DNA of 64,000 bases from Sulfurihydrogenibium azorense Az-Fu1 (GTDB taxonomy: Bacteria > Aquificota > Aquificia > Aquificales > Hydrogenothermaceae). Numbering within the stretch: the stretch's first letter is position 1; every line of letters begins with the position of its first letter. The notes under the pieces were generated by a model. The model did not search any database. It was not told where the DNA came from and saw only the letters and a program-made list of their open reading frames with translations. The DNA lies in NCBI RefSeq assembly GCF_000021545.1, contig NC_012438.1:1238003-1302002 (forward strand). The letters are read 5' to 3'. The translations under genes and the position numbers were made by a program. This document shows positions 1-9,211 of the stretch, in pieces.

Positions 1-26
1 AACTTTTAGAAGAATTAGGATTATAA
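1..26 (+). CDS. 3' end of an upstream gene (partial)
   Basis: Frame 3 reads LLEELGL followed by TAA at 24-26, directly before the strong ribosome-binding site of cheY. Only seven residues are visible, so the product cannot be named. The tight spacing suggests the same operon as cheY. Confidence 0.4.
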
Positions 27-33
27 AGGAGGT
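26..33 (+). promoter_or_regulatory. ribosome-binding site of cheY
   Basis: AAGGAGGT is a full anti-Shine-Dalgarno match seven bases before the ATG at 41. It overlaps the stop codon of the upstream gene and fixes the cheY start. Confidence 0.8.
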
Positions 34-40
34 TAACGAA

Positions 41-433
41 ATGGGATTTCCTTCAGATGCTAAAATTTTAACAGTAGACGATATGGCTACAATGAGAAAG
101 ATAATAAAAAGTCTTTTAACACAACTGGGATATACAAACGTTGATGAAGCTGAAAACGGAAAAGAGGCTTTAGCAAAGTTAAAACAACAAAAATACGACT
201 TAGTTTTATTAGACTGGAATATGCCAGAGATGGATGGAATCACATTACTACAAGAAATAAAAAAAGACCCAGATTTGAAAAATATACCGGTTATAATGGT
301 TACAGCTGAGGCAAAAAAAGAAAATGTATTACAAGCTATACAAACTGGAGCCAATAATTACATTGTTAAGCCTTTCACAGCTGAAACTTTAAAAGAAAAA
401 ATGGATAAAGTTTGGGCACAACTACAGGGTTAA
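41..433 (+). CDS. cheY: Chemotaxis response regulator CheY
   Basis: Single-domain receiver protein of 130 residues, the usual CheY length. The acidic pocket is D13/D14, the phospho-acceptor is D58 in LLDWNMPEMDG, and the switch residues T88, Y107 and K110 (in VKPF) are all present. When phosphorylated by CheA it binds FliM and FliN at the flagellar switch and alters rotation. No output domain follows the receiver. It opens the visible flagellar operon and lies four bases before fliG, whose products with FliM and FliN form the rotor it acts on. No cheA, cheW or cheZ lies in the window. Confidence 0.92.
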   Translation: MGFPSDAKILTVDDMATMRKIIKSLLTQLGYTNVDEAENGKEALAKLKQQKYDLVLLDWNMPEMDGITLLQEIKKDPDLKNIPVIMVTAEAKKENVLQAIQTGANNYIVKPFTAETLKEKMDKVWAQLQG

Positions 434-437
434 TAAA

Positions 438-1454
438 ATGGATAAAGAAAAGCTTTCAGGATTAGATAAAGCAGCAATACTTTTATCAATACTGCCAGAA
501 GATAAAAACGTAAAGATTTTTAAACACTTAAAACAGACAGACTTAGAAAAAATTATTAAAAGACTCCTTACACTTGAATCTCCAGATAAAGAGACTTTGA
601 AAAAGGTTATAGAAGATGCCTATAAGGAAATATCTGAGGCAGCTCCTTTAAGACTTCTTCCAGAAAACCTTAGAAAGATACTGGAAAAAGCTCTTCCCCC
701 TGAGAAAGTTAAAGAGCTTTTTGACGGATTACTTTTAGCAGAGCAAGGAAAAGCCATATTCAATGAACTTGAAAAACTCCCCTCTAAAGTGGTGGCTAAC
801 CTCATAAAAAATGAGCATCCTCAAGTTATAGCACTTATACTAAGTCAACTAAAACCAAATAAAGCAGCTGAGATAATCCAATTTTTACCAAGAAGACAAG
901 GAATATCAAACATTCAAGAAGAAGTAATAAAAAGACTTGCCTCTTTAGAGAAAGTGTCATCTAACATGATTAAGATGGTTGCTGATAACCTTGAAGCTGA
1001 GCTGTACACTATAGGAGCTGGAAAAGAAGAGATGTTAAGCGGTTTAGATATAGCAGCTGAGATTGTAAACAACCTTCCAAAAGACTTTGCACAGGAAATA
1101 CTAGACGAAATTAGAAAAGAAGCTCCTTCTCTGGCAGACAATATTGAAGAAAGAATGTTTAAATTTGAAGATATTATCAAACTCGACAACAGAGCTATTA
1201 TGGAAATACTTAAACAGGTTGACAAAAACGACCTTCTTATTGCACTTAAAGGCGCTCCTCAAGAGATTATTGACAAATTCCTTGCCAACATGTCAAAGAG
1301 AGCTGCCCAAATGTTTATGGAAGATATGGAAGTACTTGGACCTGTTAAAAAATCAGATGTTGAAAATGCCCGTAAGAAAATTATACAAGTTATTAAAAAT
1401 CTTATTCAGGCTGGTGTTATTGAGTATGGTGGTGGTGGAGAAGAGATGCTATAA
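438..1454 (+). CDS. fliG: Flagellar motor switch protein FliG
   Basis: Rotor protein of the C-ring, 338 residues (usual length 330-345). It links the MS-ring (FliF) to FliM/FliN and its C-terminal domain makes torque against MotA. The conserved EHPQ motif of the middle domain is at residues 126-129. The C-terminal domain carries the charged helix expected to face the stator, and the protein ends in EEML, typical of the family. The ATG lies four bases after the cheY stop, so the two are probably translated together. Confidence 0.95.
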   Translation: MDKEKLSGLDKAAILLSILPEDKNVKIFKHLKQTDLEKIIKRLLTLESPDKETLKKVIEDAYKEISEAAPLRLLPENLRKILEKALPPEKVKELFDGLLLAEQGKAIFNELEKLPSKVVANLIKNEHPQVIALILSQLKPNKAAEIIQFLPRRQGISNIQEEVIKRLASLEKVSSNMIKMVADNLEAELYTIGAGKEEMLSGLDIAAEIVNNLPKDFAQEILDEIRKEAPSLADNIEERMFKFEDIIKLDNRAIMEILKQVDKNDLLIALKGAPQEIIDKFLANMSKRAAQMFMEDMEVLGPVKKSDVENARKKIIQVIKNLIQAGVIEYGGGGEEML

Positions 1455-1478
1455 TTATAAGTAAGTGGGGTGATTTAA

Positions 1479-2447
1479 ATGTCTGAATTTTTATCTCAAG
1501 AAGAGATTGATGCACTACTTGGAGGTGGGAAAAAAGAAACTGTTGTTGAAACAAAAAGGGAAAAACCTTTTGATTTTTCTAAAGTTGAAAAGATAAAAAA
1601 AGGCGGATTCCCCGGATTAGAGGTAATCTTTGAGAGATGGGCTAAAATCTTCCGTGAAGAGATAAGATCCTTATTTCCAGTTATAAACATGGTCTCTAAA
1701 AACAGTATAACTGTAATGAAGTTTGGAGATTTTATTAACAAAATTCCACTGCCTGCATCTTACACAATATTTACTATGAAACCACTTAATGAGTCTGCTC
1801 TTTTGGTAATAGACTCAAGAGTAGTTTTTAATTTGATAAGTGCTTTGTTTGGAGGAGGAGCAAGACCATTTAAGATAGAGGGAAGAGATTTTACAAAGTT
1901 AGAGCTTAATATAATCCATGATTTTGTAGATACAGTTTTAACCAGTTTTGAGAAAATATGGCAAACTGTTTATCCCGTTGAAGTAGAAAGAAAATCTGTA
2001 GAACTAAACCCATTCTTAGTAAGGATAGTATCTCCAGCTGAAAAAGTTATAGTGGTTGAGATGATACTTGACATAGAAGGCTTGGAAGTACCTTTTAGTT
2101 TTGCCTTTCCACAGATGATGTTTTTACCACTAAAAGATATTATCTTCTCAGAAACTTCAAGTTTAGAGATACCAGCTGATTGGAAAGAGAACATACTAAA
2201 GAAACTATCTAAGGTAGAACTAAACTTTACATTAGAGTTAAGCCGTTTTACTATGCTTGTAGAAGAACTGTTAAACTTAGAGGTAGGAAGTGATATAATC
2301 CTTAATGTGAAAAAAGATGACAGTATTAATTTAATGGTTGAAGGAAAACCAAAGTTTACTGCAAAACTTGGAAGATACGATAAAAAGTACGCAGCAATGA
2401 TAGTAGATAGAGTAAAAGGTGAGGAAGATGGAAGAGAAAGAGAATAA
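1479..2447 (+). CDS. fliM: Flagellar motor switch protein FliM
   Basis: C-ring protein of 322 residues. The N-terminus carries the CheY-P docking peptide LSQEEIDALL at residues 5-14, followed by the CheC-like middle domain and a C-terminal SpoA (FliN-like) domain from about residue 235. GGGG precedes the ATG by a few bases. The 3' end overlaps fliN by 20 bases. CheY, FliG, FliM and FliN are encoded side by side, so the whole switch and its input signal form one block. Confidence 0.95.
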   Translation: MSEFLSQEEIDALLGGGKKETVVETKREKPFDFSKVEKIKKGGFPGLEVIFERWAKIFREEIRSLFPVINMVSKNSITVMKFGDFINKIPLPASYTIFTMKPLNESALLVIDSRVVFNLISALFGGGARPFKIEGRDFTKLELNIIHDFVDTVLTSFEKIWQTVYPVEVERKSVELNPFLVRIVSPAEKVIVVEMILDIEGLEVPFSFAFPQMMFLPLKDIIFSETSSLEIPADWKENILKKLSKVELNFTLELSRFTMLVEELLNLEVGSDIILNVKKDDSINLMVEGKPKFTAKLGRYDKKYAAMIVDRVKGEEDGRERE

Positions 2448-3006
2448 TAACCAAGAAAATCAAGAAGAAATATCCCAAGAAGATTTAGCCAAAGCTTGGG
2501 CAGAAATGCTTGAGCAAGAGCCTGTTGTAGAAGAAAAAGAAGAAAAAAAAGAAGAAACTACGCCTTCAGAATCTCAAGAAGACTTGGCAGCTGCATGGGC
2601 ACAGATGCTTGAGCCCGAAAAGAATGAAGAGAAAGAAAATATAAATGAAGAACCTATAAAAGACCAACCAAAAATAGAAAGTAAAGAAGAGAAAAAAGAT
2701 AGATTTCAAAACCTTCCAGCTGATATTGAGAAAAAGCTTAATTTACTTTTAGACCTTCCTATAACTATAACTGTAGAGATAGGCTCAAAAGTAATGACAA
2801 TTGAAGAGATAGTAAAACTATCTCCAAGTAGTGTGGTAGATTTAGACAGATTCATAACAGAACCAATAGACTTAAAGGTAAACGGTGTTTTAGTAGCAAA
2901 AGGAGAGCTTTATCAGGTTGAAGACCAGTTTGCAATAAAAATAAAAGAGATTTTGACCAAAGAAGAAAGAGTAAACCTTATATCAAAACAATTTAAGAGG
3001 TTATAA
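2428..3006 (+). CDS. fliN: Flagellar motor switch protein FliN with long acidic N-terminal tail
   Basis: C-ring protein. The C-terminal SpoA domain, about residues 105-190, is canonical. The ATG at 2428 is preferred over a GTG at 2419 because AGGTGA sits five bases upstream; the product is then 192 residues, longer than the usual 100-140 because of an N-terminal tail rich in Glu and Lys. That tail contains two near-copies of a motif, EDLAKAWAEML (residues 18-28) and EDLAAAWAQML (residues 51-61). The motif resembles the short DDLWAEAL-like peptide near the N-terminus of enterobacterial FliN. It overlaps fliM and is followed two bases later by flgF. Confidence 0.92.
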   Translation: MEEKENNNQENQEEISQEDLAKAWAEMLEQEPVVEEKEEKKEETTPSESQEDLAAAWAQMLEPEKNEEKENINEEPIKDQPKIESKEEKKDRFQNLPADIEKKLNLLLDLPITITVEIGSKVMTIEEIVKLSPSSVVDLDRFITEPIDLKVNGVLVAKGELYQVEDQFAIKIKEILTKEERVNLISKQFKRL

Positions 3007-3008
3007 AG

Positions 3009-3722
3009 ATGGCAGTAAACTTTCAACCAATATATATTTTAGCTTCCGGAGGAAGTAGAGCCGTAGAGCAGTTAGACACTATAACAAACAACATAGCAAA
3101 TGCAAACACATCCGGATTTAAAAAAATACTCATGAGGGAGATAAGCCAAAAAATCCCAGAGAATGTAGGACAGACAGGAGACTTACTTGTATTTCCAAGA
3201 TTTAGAGATACGCCTGTTATAAACAATCAAGGAGCTTTAATAAAAACAGATAACCCTTTAGATGTAGCAATAGAAGGAGAAGGATTTTTTAACGTAGAGA
3301 CAAATGTAGGGAGATTTTACACAAGGAATGGACACTTTTCTATAAACAACGAAGGTTTTTTAGTTGATCAAAACGGTGGATATATACTTGATACAAACCG
3401 ACAGAGAATAAAGTTAGATACAAACGGTAGAGTAGACATTACAACTAAAGGAGAAATATATCAAAACGGCCGACTTGTTGCAACGTTAAGGGTAGTAAAC
3501 CTACAAAACCTTCAACCTGTAGGAAATGGATACTATAACGGACAAGAGCAGGCAACTGAAAGATACACATTAAGACAAGGATTTTTAGAAGGTTCTAACG
3601 TAAACATAGTAAAAGAGATGGTTGAAATGATAAACAGTCACAGAAGGTTTGATATTTATATGAATTTAGCAAAATCTTTGGACCAACTTGAAGGAAGATT
3701 AAACGAAATAGGAAAAGCTTAA
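3009..3722 (+). CDS. flgF: Flagellar basal-body rod protein FlgF
   Basis: Proximal rod protein of 237 residues. It has the rod/hook N-terminal signature (LDTITNNIANANTSGFKK, about residues 22-39) and the C-terminal helix motif EGSNVNIVKEMVEMI. It is shorter than its neighbour FlgG and diverges from it, which supports FlgF rather than a second FlgG. It is exported by the flagellar type III apparatus and has no Sec signal. The start is two bases after the fliN stop. Assignment to FlgF rather than another rod protein rests on length and on its place before flgG. Confidence 0.85.
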   Translation: MAVNFQPIYILASGGSRAVEQLDTITNNIANANTSGFKKILMREISQKIPENVGQTGDLLVFPRFRDTPVINNQGALIKTDNPLDVAIEGEGFFNVETNVGRFYTRNGHFSINNEGFLVDQNGGYILDTNRQRIKLDTNGRVDITTKGEIYQNGRLVATLRVVNLQNLQPVGNGYYNGQEQATERYTLRQGFLEGSNVNIVKEMVEMINSHRRFDIYMNLAKSLDQLEGRLNEIGKA

Positions 3723-3739
3723 AAGGGAGGTGTATAAAA

Positions 3740-4540
3740 ATGCTTAGAGCACTTTGGACATCAGCATCAGGAATGGAAGCACAACAAACAAACTTAGACG
3801 TTATATCCCACAACATTGCAAACGTTAATACTGTCGGATTTAAAAGAAGTAGAGCAAACTTTGAAGACCTTATCTACCAAGACATAAGAGATCCGGGAGT
3901 TTTAAGCTCTACCCAAAACAGGGTTCCAGCAGGGATACAAATAGGTTTAGGTGTAAAAGTTTCTGACGTTGCAAAGATATTTTCCCAAGGAAGCCTTATA
4001 AAAACAGATAATCCATTAGACCTTGCTATACAAGGAGATGGTTTTTTCAAAATAGAAATGCCAGATGGTAGTGAAGCATTTACAAGAGCCGGAAACTTCC
4101 AGCTTGACAACGAAGGTTATATAGTAAACCCAGAAGGATATAGATTAAGTCCAAACATCCAAATATCAGCTCCTGAGACGGTTATAAATATATCAGTTAG
4201 CCCAAACGGTAAAGTGGTCGTAGTTAGAAATAGCGGAGGACAACAAACAACGGAAGAAGTAGGAGATATAAAACTTTATAGATTTATGAACCAAGCAGGA
4301 TTAAAAGCAATAGGGCAAAACCTATTTAAGTATACAGAAGCTTCTGGAGAGCCAATAGAAGGAGACCCTAACACAGACGGCTTTGGAAAAATCACACAAG
4401 GATTTTTAGAAGCTTCAAACGTAAATATAGTAGAAGAGATGGTTAACCTTATAGTTGCCCAAAGAGCCTACGAAGTAAACTCAAAAGGAATAATTACAGC
4501 TGACGAGATGTTAAGGACTGTTTCAACCCTTAAAAGTTAA
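3740..4540 (+). CDS. flgG: Flagellar distal rod protein FlgG
   Basis: Distal rod protein of 266 residues, close to the family norm of about 260. The N-terminal motif LDVISHNIANVNTVGFKR and the C-terminal motif EASNVNIVEEMVNLIVAQRAYE are both textbook. A strong GGGAGG lies upstream of the ATG. The rod passes through the P- and L-rings encoded just downstream (flgI, flgH), so gene order follows assembly partners. Confidence 0.95.
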   Translation: MLRALWTSASGMEAQQTNLDVISHNIANVNTVGFKRSRANFEDLIYQDIRDPGVLSSTQNRVPAGIQIGLGVKVSDVAKIFSQGSLIKTDNPLDLAIQGDGFFKIEMPDGSEAFTRAGNFQLDNEGYIVNPEGYRLSPNIQISAPETVINISVSPNGKVVVVRNSGGQQTTEEVGDIKLYRFMNQAGLKAIGQNLFKYTEASGEPIEGDPNTDGFGKITQGFLEASNVNIVEEMVNLIVAQRAYEVNSKGIITADEMLRTVSTLKS

Positions 4541-4545
4541 TTAGG

Positions 4546-5049
4546 ATGGTATGGGTTTTTATATTAATTTTAATTTTTTTTAAGTTTAGTTTTTCTTCTG
4601 ATAACATAGAAAAGTTTAAAAATTTAGTTGACAATTACGTAAAGACGAACTTTAAAGAGTTTGAAATTGTAAATATGGTTAAGATACCTGAAAGTTATAC
4701 AAAACAGATTCCCCAAGACTTTGACAGTGTAGATTGTAAAAGTAAAGGAAACAGTGGACTGTACCTTTATTTGTCTTGCTTGGTACTAAAAGATGGTAAG
4801 AACTTAGTAGAAATACCAATCACTTACAGAATAAGTCAGCAAAAAGACGGAAAATTAATTACAGTTATACAAAAAAATCAGAAAGTGAATATTTTATATA
4901 TAAACGGCCCTATAAAGATTCAGCTTCTTGGTGTTGCACTGGAAAGTGGAAAAGAAGGAGATTACATAAAAGTTAAAAATATCTCCACCGGAAAAGAGAT
5001 AGTAGGAAAGGTTGTAGATAACCAGACAGTTTTAGTTGAGGGAGAGTAG
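4546..5049 (+). CDS. flgA: P-ring assembly chaperone FlgA
   Basis: Periplasmic protein of 167 residues with a Sec signal peptide (hydrophobic residues 2-16) and a C-terminal SAF-like domain, the core of FlgA, ending in the typical segment on dispersal of the 'ISTGKEIVGKVVDNQTVLVE' type. It assists P-ring (FlgI) assembly. It is shorter than many FlgA proteins, which often have an extra N-terminal domain. The ATG lies five bases after the flgG stop with only a weak TTAGG before it. The stop abuts the flgH ATG. Confidence 0.85.
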   Translation: MVWVFILILIFFKFSFSSDNIEKFKNLVDNYVKTNFKEFEIVNMVKIPESYTKQIPQDFDSVDCKSKGNSGLYLYLSCLVLKDGKNLVEIPITYRISQQKDGKLITVIQKNQKVNILYINGPIKIQLLGVALESGKEGDYIKVKNISTGKEIVGKVVDNQTVLVEGE

Positions 5050-5721
5050 ATGAAATTAAAGAAATTAGTTTTAATACTGTCGGCTTTTGTTATAGGATGT
5101 GCATCTAAAAAAGATGAGTACGCTAAACCTTACAACCCTGTTCCACCTGATATTCCTCAAGAAAAAGTCTCAAGAACTGCAGGATCTCTATACACTGGAA
5201 GTTATAACAACCTGTTTACAGATTCAAAAGCGTTTAACGTCGGAGACATTATTACTATAAAAGTTGTAGAGACGATAGCAGGTCAAACAGCTTCTGGAAC
5301 GAATACACAAGAACAATCTAAAATGTCTTTAGGTGTACCATCTCCGACAATAATGGGAAAACAAGTACCAAATAAAACACCTATAGCTGGTATTACAGAA
5401 AATAACTCAGACAGTTATAAAGGAACAGCTTCAACAAACAGGTCTTCTAAACTTATTGCTACAATATCTGCAAGAGTTACTAAGGTTTATCCCAATGGAA
5501 ATCTATTTATAGTAGGAAAAAAAGTTGTAAAAGTAAACGATGATTACCAAACACTTGTAATATCTGGAATAGTAAAACCTACAGATATACTACAAGATAA
5601 CTCTGTTGACTCATCAAGAATATCTGATATGTACGTTGAATACAATGGAGAAGGCTATATAGCTGACAGTACAAAACCAGGTTGGCTTGCCCAATTCTTA
5701 AAGAAAATTTGGCCGTTTTAA
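5050..5721 (+). CDS. flgH: Flagellar L-ring lipoprotein FlgH
   Basis: Outer-membrane L-ring subunit of 223 residues. The N-terminus is a lipoprotein signal with lipobox ending in IGC; Cys17 is the acylation site. The conserved FlgH core (SLYTGSYNNLFTDSKAFNVGDIITI, described by its start at about residue 45) and the terminal YVEYNGEGYI region are present. An L-ring requires an outer membrane, so this gene indicates a diderm cell. The ATG directly follows the flgA stop. Confidence 0.94.
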   Translation: MKLKKLVLILSAFVIGCASKKDEYAKPYNPVPPDIPQEKVSRTAGSLYTGSYNNLFTDSKAFNVGDIITIKVVETIAGQTASGTNTQEQSKMSLGVPSPTIMGKQVPNKTPIAGITENNSDSYKGTASTNRSSKLIATISARVTKVYPNGNLFIVGKKVVKVNDDYQTLVISGIVKPTDILQDNSVDSSRISDMYVEYNGEGYIADSTKPGWLAQFLKKIWPF

Positions 5722-5732
5722 GGGTAGGAAAA

Positions 5733-6827
5733 ATGTTTAAAAAAATCATCGTTTTATTACTTTTTATATCTCTAACAACATTTGGTGCTACTAATGAAAT
5801 AAAAATTAGAGATTTAGTAGAAGTAGAAGGATTTAGGACTAACTATCTTACAGGTTATGGTATTGTAGTAGGACTAAACGGTACGGGAGATGGAACAACA
5901 AGTAGGTACACTCTTATAAGTATTGCCAACATGCTTAGAAAACTTGGTATATACATAGACCCAGCCCAAGTAAGGACAAAAAACGCAGCAGCTGTCATTG
6001 TTACAGCAAACCTTCCACCTTTTGCAAAACCGGGAATGAGTGTAGATGTTCAAGTAGCTTCCTTAGGTGATGCAAAAGACATAAGAAATGGACTTTTAAT
6101 AAGAACTCCACTTTACGGTCCAGATGGTAAGATATACGCTTTTGCCCAAGGTCCCGTATCAACTGGAGGAGGATTTAGTGAATCTAACAAGACTGGTAAA
6201 GTCCAAAAAGGATTTACAACAGCCGGAATAATACCAAACGGTGCAGTTATAGAAGAGGAACTTCCTTTTGATTTTAACTCATTGACGGAGATAACCCTTA
6301 ACCTGAAAAACCCGGACTTTAAAAGGTCTACACTTATTGCAGAGACTATCAATAAAAAATATCCAAACATAGCCAATGTTTTAGATGCAACTTCTGTTAA
6401 AGTTAAACTCCCAGACGGAAGCTCAAAAGCAGAGTTTTTAGCCTCAATATTAGACCTAAAAGTTTCATTAGATACAGACTATCCAACTATTGTTATCTAT
6501 GAAAAAACAGGAACTGTTATAATGAGTGGAGACATTAAGATAGACCCTCCTGTTTACGTGTCCCACGGTAATATCTACGTATCTGTTGAAACAATTCCTT
6601 TAGTATCTCAACCTCCACCTCTATCAGGTGGTCAAACTGTAACTGCTCAGAAGACCATAACAAAAGTAGTTGAAGAAAAAGGAAGAATTATAGAGATAGA
6701 AAAGCCTTCTTTAAAAGATTTAGTAAAAGCTCTCAATGATTTAGGTGTTTCCCCTTACGACCTGATAGCTATTATTCAAGCAATAAAAAGTGCAGGAAAG
6801 ATTAACGCAAACATAATAATCATGTGA
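5733..6827 (+). CDS. flgI: Flagellar P-ring protein FlgI
   Basis: Periplasmic P-ring subunit, 364 residues from the ATG at 5733. This start is chosen over an upstream in-frame ATG at 5682 because it begins a clear Sec signal peptide (MFKKIIVLLLF, cleavage near residue 19) and follows a GGGTAGGAA ribosome site; the upstream start would put 17 charged and polar residues before it and overlap flgH. The conserved region from RDLVEVEGFRTNYLTGYG onward and the C-terminal LVKALNDLGVSPYDLIAIIQ motif are typical. Confidence 0.94.
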   Translation: MFKKIIVLLLFISLTTFGATNEIKIRDLVEVEGFRTNYLTGYGIVVGLNGTGDGTTSRYTLISIANMLRKLGIYIDPAQVRTKNAAAVIVTANLPPFAKPGMSVDVQVASLGDAKDIRNGLLIRTPLYGPDGKIYAFAQGPVSTGGGFSESNKTGKVQKGFTTAGIIPNGAVIEEELPFDFNSLTEITLNLKNPDFKRSTLIAETINKKYPNIANVLDATSVKVKLPDGSSKAEFLASILDLKVSLDTDYPTIVIYEKTGTVIMSGDIKIDPPVYVSHGNIYVSVETIPLVSQPPPLSGGQTVTAQKTITKVVEEKGRIIEIEKPSLKDLVKALNDLGVSPYDLIAIIQAIKSAGKINANIIIM

Positions 6828-6836
6828 GGAGTTAAA

Positions 6837-7127
6837 ATGGAGATAAATCGTATAAACTCTTACTTTGATTTAAAAAGTATCCAAGAAGCAAAAACACCAG
6901 AAGAAGTAGCAAAAAACTTTCAAACTATCTTTCTATCAATGTTAGTTAAGGAGATGAGAAAAACTATTCCTCAGTTTTCGTCAAACGACTTTGGAAGTAG
7001 GATGTACCTTGATATGTTTGATATGCAACTTGCACAGGTAATGGCAGATTCAGACCAGCTTGGTTTAAAAGATTACATACTAAACGCAATAAAAACCTAC
7101 ACCCAAAACCAAAACAACAAGGGTTAA
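6837..7127 (+). CDS. flgJ: Flagellar rod-binding protein FlgJ (N-terminal domain only)
   Basis: Protein of 96 residues matching only the rod-capping domain of FlgJ (motifs FLSMLVKEMRKTIP and MYLDMFDMQLAQVMA). The muramidase domain found in enteric FlgJ is absent, as is usual outside the beta/gamma proteobacteria, so a separate hydrolase must open the wall. It lies between flgI and flhA with short gaps. Confidence 0.88.
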   Translation: MEINRINSYFDLKSIQEAKTPEEVAKNFQTIFLSMLVKEMRKTIPQFSSNDFGSRMYLDMFDMQLAQVMADSDQLGLKDYILNAIKTYTQNQNNKG

Positions 7128-7129
7128 AT

Positions 7130-9211
7130 TTGGAAAGAGCTTTAAGTGTATTTGAGAAAATAAATCAATATTCAGATGCAATAGTAGTTATTCTTATTTT
7201 AATAATTTTAGGTTCGTTAGTTTTACCTGTCCCACCTTTTTTACTTGACATACTTCTTACGTTTAGTATTACATTTTCTATGCTGATTTTAATGGCCGCT
7301 GTATATGTAGAAAGTCCTTTAAAATTTTCATCCTTCCCATCAATACTACTTATAGCCACCCTTTTTAGATTATCTTTAAACGTTGCATCTACAAGGAGAA
7401 TACTTCTTCACGGACACGAAGGACCTGATGCGGCAGGACATGTTATACAGGCTTTTGGTCAGTTTGTTGTTGGAGGTAATTATGTAGTTGGTATTATTGT
7501 ATTTTTGGTGTTAGTTATAATCAACTTTATTGTAATTACAAAAGGAACAGAGAGAATATCAGAAGTTGCTGCAAGGTTTACACTTGATGCTATGCCCGGA
7601 AAACAGATGAGTATAGATGCTGATTTAAACAGTGGTCTTATAGATGAGAAAGAAGCTCAAAGAAGAAGACAAGAAGTTCAAAGAGAAGCTGATTTTTACG
7701 GGGCTATGGATGGTGCTACTAAGTTTATAAGGGGAGATGCTGTAGCCGGAATAATTATCGTTTTTATAAACATAATAGGTGGAATCATAATAGGTATGGT
7801 TCAAAAGGGTATGGACTTTCAAACAGCTTTACAAAACTTCACAATACTGACAATAGGTGATGGGCTTGTATCCCAGATACCTGCCTTAATCACTTCAACA
7901 GCTGCCGGCCTTATGGTAACAAGAGCAGCCTCTGAGATGAACTTAGGAAGAGAGATATTTACACAGCTTACAAGCTATCCAAAAGCACTGTTTATGGCTG
8001 CCGGTGCAATATTTGTTATGGGTATTATTCCGGGAATGCCTACATTACCTTTCTTAATCTTGGCTTCTATAGTAGGTATTTCTGGTTATATGATGAGTTT
8101 GATACTTAAAGAAAAAGAAGCTAAAGAAAAAGAAGAGAAAGCAAAGGAAATGGTTAAGTCTTTAGAGGAAGAAAAACCGGAAGATTATGTTCAACCTCCA
8201 GAACCTCTAACATTAGAGATAGGATACGGACTTATATACCTTGTAGATGAAAATCAAGGAGGAGAGTTATTAAAAAGAATAAAAAATCTAAGAAAACAGT
8301 TAACAAAAGAACTTGGCCTTTTAATACCATTGGTTCATATAAAAGATAACCTCGAATTAAAACCAAATGAGTATAGACTACTGATAAAAGGTGTAGAAGT
8401 TGCAAAATACGAAGTTTACCCAGGAAAGTACCTAGCCATAGATACAGGAATGATAAGAGAAAAGGTTGAAGGTGTACCTACAAAAGACCCTGCCTTTGGT
8501 TTAAATGCTCTATGGATAGATGAAAATCTAAAAGATAAAGCGAGGATATCAGGCTATACAGTTGTAGACGTAAACACAGTTATAATAACACATCTTTCAG
8601 AAACAATTAAAAAGTACTCTTACGAAATACTCACAAGACAACAGGTAAAAGAACTTTTAGACATTGTATCTAAAAACTATCCTATGGTAAAAGATATCGT
8701 TCCAGACCAAGTACCTTTAAACGTTTTACACAAAGTTTTACAAAACCTATTAAAAGAAGGTATCCCTATAAAAGACATACCTACTATCGTAGAAGCACTG
8801 TCAGATAACATAAATAAAACAGCTGACCCAGACATTCTAACAGAATACGTAAGAATGGCTCTCAAACGAGTAATTACAAGTATGTATCAGAAAAATGGAG
8901 AAATCATTGCGTTAGTTTTAGGAAATAGAACAGAAAACTATATAAATAAGTTGCTTAATGAAAACAAAAACGGAAATCTACCTGTAAGTCCTGTTTTTGT
9001 ACAAAAATTAATAACAACCATAAGCCAACACTTAGATAAGTTTATACTTAACTCAAGCCAGCACATACTTATAACTTCACCTATTGTCAGAAGACACATA
9101 AAACAGATGCTTGAAAATTATCTTCCAAATCTTGTTGTTTTATCTTACGGAGAGATAGAAAACAGTGTAAAATTAAATATAATAGGGATGGTGGATGTAG
9201 ATGAAAATTAA
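7130..9211 (+). CDS. flhA: Flagellar export gate protein FlhA
   Basis: Inner-membrane export-gate protein of 693 residues. The N-terminal third holds about eight membrane segments and the FHIPEP signature (LFRLSLNVASTRRILL, residues near 78-93). A charged Lys/Glu-rich linker (around residues 325-345) leads to the cytoplasmic domain that receives FliH-FliI-cargo. It begins with TTG two bases after flgJ and overlaps flhF by 11 bases. Confidence 0.96.
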   Translation: MERALSVFEKINQYSDAIVVILILIILGSLVLPVPPFLLDILLTFSITFSMLILMAAVYVESPLKFSSFPSILLIATLFRLSLNVASTRRILLHGHEGPDAAGHVIQAFGQFVVGGNYVVGIIVFLVLVIINFIVITKGTERISEVAARFTLDAMPGKQMSIDADLNSGLIDEKEAQRRRQEVQREADFYGAMDGATKFIRGDAVAGIIIVFINIIGGIIIGMVQKGMDFQTALQNFTILTIGDGLVSQIPALITSTAAGLMVTRAASEMNLGREIFTQLTSYPKALFMAAGAIFVMGIIPGMPTLPFLILASIVGISGYMMSLILKEKEAKEKEEKAKEMVKSLEEEKPEDYVQPPEPLTLEIGYGLIYLVDENQGGELLKRIKNLRKQLTKELGLLIPLVHIKDNLELKPNEYRLLIKGVEVAKYEVYPGKYLAIDTGMIREKVEGVPTKDPAFGLNALWIDENLKDKARISGYTVVDVNTVIITHLSETIKKYSYEILTRQQVKELLDIVSKNYPMVKDIVPDQVPLNVLHKVLQNLLKEGIPIKDIPTIVEALSDNINKTADPDILTEYVRMALKRVITSMYQKNGEIIALVLGNRTENYINKLLNENKNGNLPVSPVFVQKLITTISQHLDKFILNSSQHILITSPIVRRHIKQMLENYLPNLVVLSYGEIENSVKLNIIGMVDVDEN

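Noticed and set aside
1144-1464. Reading frame overlapping the end of fliG in another frame
   Set aside because: Shadow of a highly conserved gene; no signal and no ribosome site.
5682-5732. Longer FlgI starting at 5682
   Set aside because: It would precede a clear signal peptide with 17 extra residues and overlap flgH; the ATG at 5733 has its own ribosome site.
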